This document shows positions 41,737-49,670 of a stretch of 64,000 bases of DNA, piece after piece. Numbering within the stretch: the stretch's first letter is position 1; every line of letters starts with the position of its first letter. Under the pieces are notes generated by a model, which worked only from the letters and a program-made list of their open reading frames with translations, searched no databases and had not been told where the DNA came from. Source of the DNA: Pseudomonas sp. PICF141 (lineage in GTDB: Bacteria > Pseudomonadota > Gammaproteobacteria > Pseudomonadales > Pseudomonadaceae). The DNA is taken from positions 62,001-126,000 of the forward strand of contig NZ_MUNM01000083.1 of the NCBI RefSeq assembly GCF_002286815.1, given 5' to 3'. The position numbers and the translations under genes are program-made.

Positions 41737-42364
41737 CACTACTCCTCGCGGGTCTTTGATTCTGACCCCTACCTTACCGATGTTTTTCCGGCGAAGGAAC
41801 ATCTACGCCACCCTGTGCCTGAATGGACACCGAGAGAGCAACACCAATCTCGCGCAACCGAGCACGTATCAAATAGTAGGCACCATTGGCAGAAATGCTC
41901 AAGGGACGCTCGTCATGCTGGCTGGCGGATGTTGCTGGGTAATGCAGGGGCGGCCCGACCGGAATCTTCCCGAGTCCGGGCCTGAACATTGCCGGATATT
42001 GAGACTTGAGACGAGCGCCCTTTGTTTAAGTCACCTCAACATGGATAAAGATATGAGAGCCGCTGCGCAAAATTCGAACAAAAGTGTGGACGATTCCATC
42101 TAGACGGACTTTAGTTGTGACTGAAAAACAGCTGTGCGCTGAGGAACTTTCCTTTGGCGGATCGCTCTGTTCGGGCCTCGCAGCTGGATATTTTTTATAC
42201 AATGCAGTTAAAAGTTGATCGAAAAAGAATCAACGCCTACAATTTTTTTTGCTTCTTGCTCTACGTCAGTTTACTTACTACAAGTAATGGGTAGTATGTA
42301 CGCCGGCTATTTCCTCACTCTGAGGAGACAGCTACTTAATAGAAAGTCCTTGAAGGGGAACACG
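41737..42364 (+). other. Long intergenic region upstream of oprI
   Basis: 628 bases without a convincing gene; short in-frame stretches on both strands have no ribosome site or recognisable product. The last 240 bases are markedly AT-rich and contain oprI promoter elements. The part from 41740 to 42120 is ordinary in base composition and could hold an sRNA or a decayed gene, but nothing supports a particular call. Confidence 0.5.
42215..42243 (+). promoter_or_regulatory. Predicted sigma-70 promoter of oprI
   Basis: TTGATC, a 17-base spacer and TACAAT (42238-42243) fit the consensus well; T-rich sequence follows. It would give a leader of about 115 bases. A second -10-like TACAAT occurs at 42198-42203. 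Confidence 0.55.
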
Positions 42365-42616
42365 ATGAACAACGTTCTGAAATTCTCTGCTCTGGCTCTG
42401 GCCGCAGTTCTGGCTACCGGTTGCAGCAGCGTATCGAAAGAAACCGAAGCACGTCTGACTGCTACTGAAGACGCAGCAGCTCGCTCCCAGGCTCGTGCAG
42501 ACGAAGCTTACCGTAAAGCTGATGAAGCTCTGGCTGCTGCTCAAAAAGCACAACAGACTGCTGACGAAGCTAACGAGCGTGCTCTGCGCATGCTGGAAAA
42601 AGCTAGCCGCAAGTAA
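42365..42616 (+). CDS. oprI: Outer-membrane murein lipoprotein OprI
   Basis: 83 residues; signal peptide with lipobox VLATGC (Cys 20), then a heptad-rich, Ala-rich coiled coil (about 25-80) and a C-terminal lysine KASRK that could be linked to peptidoglycan. It is the major Lpp-type lipoprotein of pseudomonads. AAGGGG before the ATG; followed by a strong terminator. Confidence 0.97.
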   Translation: MNNVLKFSALALAAVLATGCSSVSKETEARLTATEDAAARSQARADEAYRKADEALAAAQKAQQTADEANERALRMLEKASRK

Positions 42617-42637
42617 TAGTCCTTCGGGATTGTTATC

Positions 42638-42668
42638 AAGCCGACCCATTTTTTGGGTCGGCTTTTTT
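42638..42668 (+). terminator. Intrinsic terminator of oprI
   Basis: AAGCCGACCCA-ttttt-TGGGTCGGCTTTTTT, 22 bases after the oprI stop. Confidence 0.93.
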
Positions 42669-42693
42669 ATGGCCTGACGTTTGTGCAGACCAT

Positions 42694-42727
42694 AAAAAAC
42701 CCGCCGACGCGGCCTGCGTCGGCGGGT
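42694..42727 (-). terminator. Intrinsic terminator of the L,D-transpeptidase gene
   Basis: AACCCGCCGACGC-ggcct-GCGTCGGCGGGTT, U-run on the minus strand, 19 bases beyond the stop. Confidence 0.9.
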
Positions 42728-42745
42728 TGCTTTAAAGCGAAAGCT

Positions 42746-43717
42746 TTACTGCTGCAGGTCGATCGGCGCACTCGTGACCATCGACGCCGACGCATTCGGC
42801 ACGGCGATTTCCACCGGCAGGCCATCTTCAGCGGCAACTACGTCACGCACCACATCCCAGTTCATGCGCAAGTTGTTGGTGATGTCCTCACGCTTGAGCA
42901 TCGCATTGATCACTGCGGTGTGCTTGTCGACCACCGAAGGATTGCCCGAATCGTCCAGCGGTGTGTGCGCTTCCAGATAAACCTTGCCGGCGCTGAGGCC
43001 GAACTTGTAGGGATCGTTGATGATCCGCACCGACGTCCCGACCGGCACCATGCTGGCCATTTCCAGCACGTTGTTGTTGAACATGCGGAAGCAACCGTGG
43101 CTGGTGCGCATGCCGATACCGAATTTCTTGTTCGAACCGTGGATCAGGTAGCCCGGAGTGCCAAGAGTGAACTTGAACGGCCCCAGCGGGTTGTCTGGGC
43201 CGGCTGGCACTACGTTCGGCAGCGGATCGCCATCGGCGGCGTGCTCGGCCTTGATCGACGCTGGAGGCGTCCAGGTCGGGTTCGGCGTCTTGGCGATGAT
43301 GCTGGTGTGGGCGATCGGCGAGCCCCAGCCTTCACGACCGATACCCAGCGGGAAGGTGTACACCACGTCCCGGCCTTTCGGGAAATAGTAGAGACGGTAT
43401 TCAGCCAGGTTGATGACGATGCCTTCACGGGGGCCCGGCGGCAGGATGAAACGCGTCGGCAAGACGATTTCGGTCCCGGCGCCCGGCAGCCATGGATCGA
43501 CTCCGGGGTTGGCCGCGACCATTTCCGAATAGCCCAGATCGTAGGTGGTGCCAAGGTCGGCGAAGGTGTCTTCGTACTTGGCCTTGATCACTTGCACCTG
43601 ACCGATGATGTCTTCACCGGCAGGTGGCAGGGGTAGCTCCAATGCTGCTACCGGACCCGCGACACAGAGGGCGGCAAGAGACAGGCAGCGGGTGACGGCG
43701 GGAAAGCGCGGCAACAT
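42746..43717 (-). CDS. L,D-transpeptidase (YkuD family) with N-terminal LysM-like domain
   Basis: 323 residues; signal peptide (1-25), LysM-like segment (TFADLGTTYDLGYSEMVAANPG) and YkuD catalytic domain with H193 (HGSN) and catalytic Cys 209 in MRTSHGCFRMFNNN. Periplasmic; forms 3-3 cross-links or links lipoproteins to peptidoglycan. ATG 43717 is chosen because AAGGA precedes it. It converges with oprI, whose C-terminal Lys is a natural substrate candidate (E. coli ErfK, YbiS and YcfS attach Lpp). Confidence 0.93.
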   Translation of the reverse strand: MLPRFPAVTRCLSLAALCVAGPVAALELPLPPAGEDIIGQVQVIKAKYEDTFADLGTTYDLGYSEMVAANPGVDPWLPGAGTEIVLPTRFILPPGPREGIVINLAEYRLYYFPKGRDVVYTFPLGIGREGWGSPIAHTSIIAKTPNPTWTPPASIKAEHAADGDPLPNVVPAGPDNPLGPFKFTLGTPGYLIHGSNKKFGIGMRTSHGCFRMFNNNVLEMASMVPVGTSVRIINDPYKFGLSAGKVYLEAHTPLDDSGNPSVVDKHTAVINAMLKREDITNNLRMNWDVVRDVVAAEDGLPVEIAVPNASASMVTSAPIDLQQ

Positions 43718-43834
43718 CCGGAAAATCCTTCGCATGATCGACAAGGGTATAAAAACAGGATTGTACACCGCTGCCCGTTATTTCGGGGAGACGTAAAGAC
43801 CTGTGGTTGAGGGTAAGCCCCTTACCACAGGGAT

Positions 43835-44128
43835 CTACAGCTCGAATCGCAACTCAGGCCAGATCGGCGAGGTGCCGCGTTTTTGCGACTCCAGAATGGC
43901 CCGGCACAGCGAGCACAGACGCTGGTCCTGGAACACGGTACGGTCGACGCTCGACCAGCGCGGTTGCGCCGGCAACAGGCTGCCGCACAAGGTTCGGTCC
44001 ACCGAGCCGCCCAATTCCAGCTGACGGGTCACCAGATGCACCCGCACTTCCTGGCAGGCAAACAGATCCAGCTGTTCGTCAGGCTCGATCAGTTGGTAGG
44101 CAAAAAGGGACCAGGCAGGACGCGGCAT
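43835..44128 (-). CDS. Conserved hypothetical protein with CxxC
   Basis: 97 residues starting MPRPAWSLFAYQL (GGAG six bases upstream). Contains four Cys, with CSLCRAI near the C-terminus, and a hydrophobic aromatic N-terminus. No signal peptide. Position between the transpeptidase and tesA matches PA2855, a hypothetical gene. Function not recognised. Confidence 0.75.
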   Translation of the reverse strand: MPRPAWSLFAYQLIEPDEQLDLFACQEVRVHLVTRQLELGGSVDRTLCGSLLPAQPRWSSVDRTVFQDQRLCSLCRAILESQKRGTSPIWPELRFEL

Positions 44129-44184
44129 CGGGGGCTCCAAATCGGGGGCGCCACCTTAGCCGAAACACCGCCGCTAGAAAAGCG

Positions 44185-44790
44185 TCAAAGCAGCGGTTTC
44201 AGTGTCGGCCAGACATTTTCCAGCAACTTGTCCTGAGCCGCCGCGGTCGGGTGCAGGCCGTCGCCTTGCATCAGGTCTGGATGACCGCCCACGCCGTCGA
44301 GAAAAAACGGCACCAGCGGGATTTTTTTCTCATCGGCCACCTTGGTGAAAACCTCGGCAAAGGCCTGGGTGTAACGCGCACCGTAATTGGGCGGCAACTG
44401 CATGCCCAGCAGCAGCACCTTGGCACCACTGGCGCGGGAGCTGTCGATCATCGACGCAAGATTTTGTTGCAATTGTGTTGGCAGCATTCCCCGCAACCCA
44501 TCGTTGCCCCCCAACTCGAGGATAACCAGCTCGGGCTTATGCTCTGCAAGCAGCGCCGGCAGGCGCGCCCGGCCTCCGGCGCTGGTGTCGCCGCTGATGG
44601 ATGCATTGACCACCTTATCGTCGAAACCTTCGCGCTTGAGCCGTTGCTCGAGCAACGACACCCACCCCAAGCGGGTATCCAGGCCGAAACCGGCGCTGAT
44701 ACTATCGCCAACGATCAGGACTGTACCCGCCGCTGCGCTCTGGGCCATGCACATCAAGGCCAGGCCAGCACTCAAAAACCACACACGCAT
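44185..44790 (-). CDS. tesA: TesA: acyl-CoA thioesterase/lysophospholipase (SGNH hydrolase)
   Basis: 201 residues; cleaved signal peptide, then SGNH blocks GDSISAGFGL (Ser), GGNDGLRG (Gly-Asn) and DGLHPTAAAQ (Asp-His). Periplasmic esterase. ATG 44790 (MRVWF) has GGAG at ideal distance; an in-frame ATG at 44802 has none. It diverges from ybbA with ten bases between the starts. Confidence 0.93.
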   Translation of the reverse strand: MRVWFLSAGLALMCMAQSAAAGTVLIVGDSISAGFGLDTRLGWVSLLEQRLKREGFDDKVVNASISGDTSAGGRARLPALLAEHKPELVILELGGNDGLRGMLPTQLQQNLASMIDSSRASGAKVLLLGMQLPPNYGARYTQAFAEVFTKVADEKKIPLVPFFLDGVGGHPDLMQGDGLHPTAAAQDKLLENVWPTLKPLL

Positions 44791-44800
44791 CGGATTCTCC

Positions 44801-45484
44801 ATGGGCGCAAGCATTCTCACCGCGAAGAACCTCAGCAAAGTGGTTCCGAGCGCGGAAGGTGAACTGACTATCCTGCACGAACTCAGCCTGGAACTGAACA
44901 CGGGCGATAGCCTGGCCATCGTCGGCGCCTCCGGTTCCGGCAAATCCACCCTCCTGGGTCTGCTTGCCGGCCTCGATCTGCCGAGCAGCGGCGAAGTCAC
45001 CCTCGCCGGGCAAGGCCTGAGCAATCTCGATGAAGACCAACGGGCACGCATTCGCGCTGAGCATGTGGGGTTTGTTTTTCAATCATTCCAGCTGCTCGAC
45101 AGTCTCAATGCTTTAGAAAACGTCATGCTGCCGCTGGAGCTCGATGGCCGCAAAGACGCCCGCGAGCGCGCCACCGAACTGCTGCAACGGGTCGGTCTGG
45201 GCCAACGCCTGACCCACTCGCCGCGCCAGCTTTCCGGTGGCGAGCAGCAGCGCGTGGCGATTGCCCGGGCCTTCGCCGCCGAACCCGACGTGCTGTTCGC
45301 CGATGAGCCCACCGGCAATCTCGACAGCCACACCGGCGAACGCATCAGCGATTTGCTGTTCGAACTCAACCAGGAAAGCGGCACGACCCTGGTGCTGGTG
45401 ACCCACGATGAACGTCTGGCACATCGCTGCCGGCGCCTGATCCGCCTTGAAGCCGGCCTGCTGGTCGCCCCTCTGGAGCCTTGA
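44801..45484 (+). CDS. ybbA: ABC transporter ATP-binding protein, YbbA/LolD-like
   Basis: 227 residues: Walker A GASGSGKST (about 43-51), Q-loop FVFQSF, signature LSGGEQQR, Walker B VLFADEPTGNLDS, H-loop LVTHDE. MacB/LolD-type ATPase. Its stop overlaps the permease start (TGATG). Probably exports a lipid or lipoprotein with YbbP. Confidence 0.95.
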   Translation: MGASILTAKNLSKVVPSAEGELTILHELSLELNTGDSLAIVGASGSGKSTLLGLLAGLDLPSSGEVTLAGQGLSNLDEDQRARIRAEHVGFVFQSFQLLDSLNALENVMLPLELDGRKDARERATELLQRVGLGQRLTHSPRQLSGGEQQRVAIARAFAAEPDVLFADEPTGNLDSHTGERISDLLFELNQESGTTLVLVTHDERLAHRCRRLIRLEAGLLVAPLEP

Positions 45485-47988
45485 TGGCACGCTTGCCGCT
45501 GTTGCGCCTGTTCAGTATCGCCCTGCGCCAATTATGGCGCGATGCCCGCGCCGGTGAATTGCGCGTTTTGTTCTTTGCCTTGCTGGTGGCGGTAGCAGCG
45601 AGTACCGCTATCGGTTACTTCGGTGCCCGCTTGAACAGCGCCATGATGCTGCGCGCCACCGAGTTTCTCGGTGCCGATCTGGTGCTTGAAGGCAGCTCTG
45701 CGGCGCGCCCCGAACAAATCAGAAGCGGCGCGGAGTTGGGCCTTGAACACGCTCAAGTCGTGGAGTTTTCCAGCGTCATCGCCACCGACAACGGCATTCA
45801 GCTCTCCAGCATCAAAGCCGCCGATGACGTCTACCCGTTGCGCGGCGAACTGAAAAGCGCCCCCGCGCCCTTCGCGCCCGAAGAACCCGGTGGCGGACCG
45901 AAACCCGGCGAAGCCTGGGTCGAAGCGCGACTGCTGACCGCATTGGACTTGAAGATCGGCGACAGCATCGACGTCGGCATGAAAACCCTGACCCTGGCGC
46001 GAGTGCTGACCTACGAGCCGGATCGCGCCGGCAATTTCTACAGCCTGACGCCACGTGTGCTGATCAATCTCAGCGACCTTGAGGCAACCGGTGTGGTGCA
46101 ACCCGGCAGCCGGGTCAGTTACCGCGAACTCTGGCGCGGCAACGCCTCGGCGCTGGAAACCTATCGGCAGCTGATCAAGCCAGGCCTGGCGGCCAACCAG
46201 CGTATCCAGGATGCTCGCGATGGCAATCGGCAGATCGGTGGCGCCCTGGGCAAGGCTGAACGCTACTTGAACATGGCCAGTCTGGTGGCGGTGTTGCTGT
46301 CCGGCGTGGCGGTGGCGTTGTCGGCGACACGCTTCGCCACCCGCCGCTTCGATGCCAGTGCATTGCTGCGCTGCCTGGGCCTGTCCCGTCGGGAAACCAT
46401 GGTGCTGTTCAGCCTGCAACTGACCGTACTTGGATTGCTCGCCAGCGTCAGCGGCGCCCTGCTCGGCTGGCTGGCGCAGCTGGGGCTGTTTGCATTGCTG
46501 CATGATTTATTGCCGACCGATGTTCCACCGGGTGGCCTGCTGCCGGCCATCGCGGGGATCGGCACCGGGTTGGTAGCGCTGGCCGGTTTCGCCCTGCCGC
46601 CATTGGCCGCTTTGGGTCGAGTGCCACCGTTGCGCGTGTTGCGTCGGGACATGCTGCCGATTCCGTCCAGCAGCTGGATCGTTTATGGCACGGCATTGGG
46701 CGCCCTCGGCCTGATCATGTGGCGCTTGAGCCTGGACCTGTTGCTGACTTTCGCCCTGCTCGGTGGCGGTGTGATCGCGGCACTGGTGCTGGGCAGTTTG
46801 CTGTTGCTGCTACTCAAAAGCCTGCGCCGGATGCTGGCGCGCGCCGAATTGCCATGGCGCCTCGGCTTGGGCCAACTGCTGCGCCATCCATTGGCGGCGG
46901 CCGGCCAAGCCCTGGCCTTCGGTTTGATTCTGCTGTCCATGGCGCTGATTGCTTTACTGCGTGGCGAGTTGCTCGATACCTGGCAAAACCAGTTGCCGAA
47001 AAATGCCCCGAACTACTTCGCCCTGAACATTCTGCCGGCGGACAAACAGGCCTTTATCGATCGATTGATGGAGTTGTCGGCACAATCGGCGCCGCTGTAC
47101 CCGGTGGTGCCGGGACGGCTGATCAGCGTCAATGGCGAGCCGGTGCAGGAGATCGTCAGCAAGGATTCGGCCGGTGATCGCGCCATTCAACGCGACCTGA
47201 GCCTGACCTGGGCGGCCGACTTGCCGGCAGGCAACAAACTCATTGCCGGCAACTGGTGGGATCAGCAACCATCGGATGAAATACCGGGTGTATCGGTGGA
47301 AGGGAAAGTCGCCGAAAGCCTCAAGCTCAAACTCGGCGATCACATGGTATTCACCGTTGGCGGAATGAATAGGGAAGCGAAAGTCACCAGTCTGCGGGAA
47401 GTCAATTGGGACAACTTCCAGCCGAACTTTTTCATGATTTTTCAACCCGGCACCCTGAAGGATTTGCCGGCGACCTATCTGACCAGTTTCTACCTGGCGC
47501 CCGGTCACGATCAGCAGATCGTCGATCTGTCCCGAAGCTTTCCGGCAGTGACTATTCTGCAAGTCGAAGCGTTGCTGGCGCAGCTGCGCAGCATTCTCGG
47601 CCAAGTCACTCTGGCAGTGGAATACGTGCTGTTGTTTGTGTTGGCGGCGGGCATGGCGGTGTTGTTCTCCGGCTTGCAGGCAACGCTGGATGAACGCATT
47701 CGCCAAGGTGCCTTGTTGCGAGCGCTAGGCGCCGAGCGACAGTTGCTGGTCAGGGCCCGGCGGATCGAGTTCGGCCTGCTCGGCGCGGTCAGCGGATTGT
47801 TGGCGGCACTGGGTTCGGAATTGGTGAGCCTGGTGCTCTACCGCTACGCCTTCGACCTGCCCTGGCATCCGCATCCATGGCTGTTGGTGTTGCCATTGAT
47901 TGGTGCCGTACTGATCGGCGGTGCCGGTGTGTTCGGTACGCGCCGCGCCTTGAACGCCAGCCCCCTGACAGTCTTGCGCGAGGGTTGA
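45484..47988 (+). CDS. ybbP: FtsX-type ABC permease, YbbP-like
   Basis: 834 residues. N-terminal helix, large periplasmic domain (about 50-250), three helices, a second hydrophobic quartet in the middle (about 400-500), a second periplasmic domain, then three C-terminal helices ending ALNASPLTVLREG. Two FtsX domains, as in E. coli YbbP. Translationally coupled to YbbA. Tied to tesA also in E. coli (tesA-ybbA-ybbP). Confidence 0.93.
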   Translation: MARLPLLRLFSIALRQLWRDARAGELRVLFFALLVAVAASTAIGYFGARLNSAMMLRATEFLGADLVLEGSSAARPEQIRSGAELGLEHAQVVEFSSVIATDNGIQLSSIKAADDVYPLRGELKSAPAPFAPEEPGGGPKPGEAWVEARLLTALDLKIGDSIDVGMKTLTLARVLTYEPDRAGNFYSLTPRVLINLSDLEATGVVQPGSRVSYRELWRGNASALETYRQLIKPGLAANQRIQDARDGNRQIGGALGKAERYLNMASLVAVLLSGVAVALSATRFATRRFDASALLRCLGLSRRETMVLFSLQLTVLGLLASVSGALLGWLAQLGLFALLHDLLPTDVPPGGLLPAIAGIGTGLVALAGFALPPLAALGRVPPLRVLRRDMLPIPSSSWIVYGTALGALGLIMWRLSLDLLLTFALLGGGVIAALVLGSLLLLLLKSLRRMLARAELPWRLGLGQLLRHPLAAAGQALAFGLILLSMALIALLRGELLDTWQNQLPKNAPNYFALNILPADKQAFIDRLMELSAQSAPLYPVVPGRLISVNGEPVQEIVSKDSAGDRAIQRDLSLTWAADLPAGNKLIAGNWWDQQPSDEIPGVSVEGKVAESLKLKLGDHMVFTVGGMNREAKVTSLREVNWDNFQPNFFMIFQPGTLKDLPATYLTSFYLAPGHDQQIVDLSRSFPAVTILQVEALLAQLRSILGQVTLAVEYVLLFVLAAGMAVLFSGLQATLDERIRQGALLRALGAERQLLVRARRIEFGLLGAVSGLLAALGSELVSLVLYRYAFDLPWHPHPWLLVLPLIGAVLIGGAGVFGTRRALNASPLTVLREG

Positions 47989-48033
47989 TAAACTCAAGGG
48001 CCCTGACACGCATTCAACTATATAGAAGTCGCC

Positions 48034-48531
48034 ATGAGCCGTTATCGCCCTCCCCGCACCGCTGGCACCGCGCTGATTACCCCCGAAGGTGAAGCGCGGA
48101 TGCGGGCCGAGTTCCATGAACTCTGGCATGTGCGCCGACCGCAAGTCACGCAATCGGTCAGCGAGGCGGCGGCACAGGGCGATCGCTCGGAAAACGCCGA
48201 GTACACCTACGGCAAAAAGATGCTGCGCGAGATCGACAGTCGCGTGCGCTTTCTCACCAAACGCCTGGAAGCACTCAAGGTGGTCAGCGAAAAGCCCAGC
48301 GACCCGAACAAGGTCTACTTTGGCGCGTGGGTCACGATTGAAGATGAAGACGGCAAAGAATCGCGCTATCGCATCGTCGGGCCGGATGAGCTGGATCTTA
48401 AACTGGGCCTGATCAGCATCGACTCACCGTTGGCGCGCGCCTTGATCGGCAAGGCACTGGATGCCGAAGTGCGGGTCCAGACACCGACCGGTGAACAACT
48501 CGTGTATATCGTGGCGATCGACTATTTTTGA
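48034..48531 (+). CDS. greB: Transcript cleavage factor GreB
   Basis: 165 residues: N-terminal coiled coil with the catalytic acidic tip AAAQGDRSENAEYTYGKKMLREID and C-terminal domain ending LVYIVAIDYF. Rescues backtracked RNA polymerase. Length and opening ITPEGEARMRAE are typical of GreB rather than GreA. Confidence 0.95.
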   Translation: MSRYRPPRTAGTALITPEGEARMRAEFHELWHVRRPQVTQSVSEAAAQGDRSENAEYTYGKKMLREIDSRVRFLTKRLEALKVVSEKPSDPNKVYFGAWVTIEDEDGKESRYRIVGPDELDLKLGLISIDSPLARALIGKALDAEVRVQTPTGEQLVYIVAIDYF

Positions 48532-48564
48532 GCCGCGACGCTCTGAGCCGCAGCGCTCTGAATC

Positions 48565-48873
48565 TCAGCGACGGGTAATCAACCCTTGGCGTGCCACGCG
48601 AGTCAGCTGCCGGATCACTTCCGGCGCGTCCTCGATGCCGGGTGCCAGAATCACCGCCAGATCGAAACTGTCGTTGGCAAACCGTGCCAGTGACTCGCCA
48701 TCGTCGACAAACTGAATCAGGAAGGCAGCGGGTCCACCGGTACGACGTGGCCAGCCGTCGAGGTAACGCAGAAGCGTCGGCTGATGTTTACCGCCAAGCA
48801 GGATTTTTGGATTGCGCTGGGTGAGGTGTGCCGTGATCGGCGCGGGGCGTATAACGGGGCTTAATGCATTCAT
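48565..48873 (-). CDS. Conserved hypothetical, small methyltransferase-like fragment
   Basis: 102 residues from ATG 48873. The phrase FDLAVILAPGIEDAPEVIRQLTRVARQGLI resembles the mid part of a class I methyltransferase (fDlv.. post-strand 4), but the SAM-binding loop is absent. Weak ribosome site. It may be a shortened relative of a larger family. Converges with greB. Confidence 0.6.
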   Translation of the reverse strand: MNALSPVIRPAPITAHLTQRNPKILLGGKHQPTLLRYLDGWPRRTGGPAAFLIQFVDDGESLARFANDSFDLAVILAPGIEDAPEVIRQLTRVARQGLITRR

Positions 48874-49076
48874 TGTGTCGTGTCTCTGCCTCAAAAGTCT
48901 GCATGGCAGGTGAGAGGCAACACCGAACCAGCGCTTTAGCGGTATTTCGAAGCCTGCTTCAAGCTTCTATCGGCAACTGAATGAGTCACCTGGCGCCCCG
49001 CAAGTAGCTGTTTAAATCGGCGCATGGGCAGCATCCTAGAGAAGCTGACCGGACAGTGTCAAGAATCGCGCGCAAC

Positions 49077-49117
49077 AAAAAAGGCCTGCACAGTGCGTCG
49101 CACAATGCAGGCCTTTT
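49077..49117 (-). terminator. Intrinsic terminator of the doxX gene
   Basis: AAAAAGGCCTGCA...TGCAGGCCTTTT with an inner second dyad; the U-run is on the minus strand, 15 bases after the stop. Confidence 0.88.
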
Positions 49118-49132
49118 CGTTGAACCAGGGGA

Positions 49133-49567
49133 TCAGTTGGTGATGGCGCGGTCGACCGACAGCTTGCCTGCACCTTCGATCAGCACCGCGAGGCTGCCAC
49201 CGAGCAAAGCCAGGGCGAATTCATAACCGTTGTTGGTCATGAACAGACCGTTACTGATGTGTACCGTGAAAATAGCCACCAGCGCGAGGAAGGTCAGCCC
49301 CAGCGCTGCCGGGCGTGCCAACAAGCCGATGATCAACGCCAGACCGCCGAAGAACTCGGTACCACCGGCCAGGATTGCCATGACATTGCCCGGCGCCAAT
49401 CCAATGCTTTCCATGTACTGCGCGGTGCCGGCAATGCCGTAGCCGCCGAATGCCCCGAAGAGTTTCTGGGCGCCATGGGCTGCGAAGATGATCCCGACGA
49501 AAATTCGCAGAATCGTCAGACCGTAGCCCGCGCGAGTGAATAGTACCTTGTTGATCAGAGTGCTCAT
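49133..49567 (-). CDS. DoxX-family membrane protein
   Basis: 144 residues with four hydrophobic segments (about 17-36, 60-82, 84-105, 112-132) and the DoxX start GLTILRIFVGIIFAAHGAQKLFG. In several bacteria DoxX-family proteins take part in redox or sulfur oxidation and in oxidative-stress resistance complexes. Own promoter in the 49.57-49.67 kb gap. Role unknown here. Confidence 0.88.
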   Translation of the reverse strand: MSTLINKVLFTRAGYGLTILRIFVGIIFAAHGAQKLFGAFGGYGIAGTAQYMESIGLAPGNVMAILAGGTEFFGGLALIIGLLARPAALGLTFLALVAIFTVHISNGLFMTNNGYEFALALLGGSLAVLIEGAGKLSVDRAITN

Positions 49568-49670
49568 GCTGTGTCATCCATTGTGAATGTGTGTTGGTTG
49601 GCCGCTATATTAATCAGAAAAACTCATGTTAAAAGCGCAAAAAACGCACCATAACAATCAGCTTAGTCGA

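Noticed and set aside
41774..42103. Small open frames on both strands upstream of oprI
   Set aside because: No ribosome-binding site, no recognisable product and unusual composition; kept as an unexplained gap.
45532..46503. 323-codon open frame antisense to ybbP
   Set aside because: Ala/Gln/Arg-rich mirror of a membrane protein gene.
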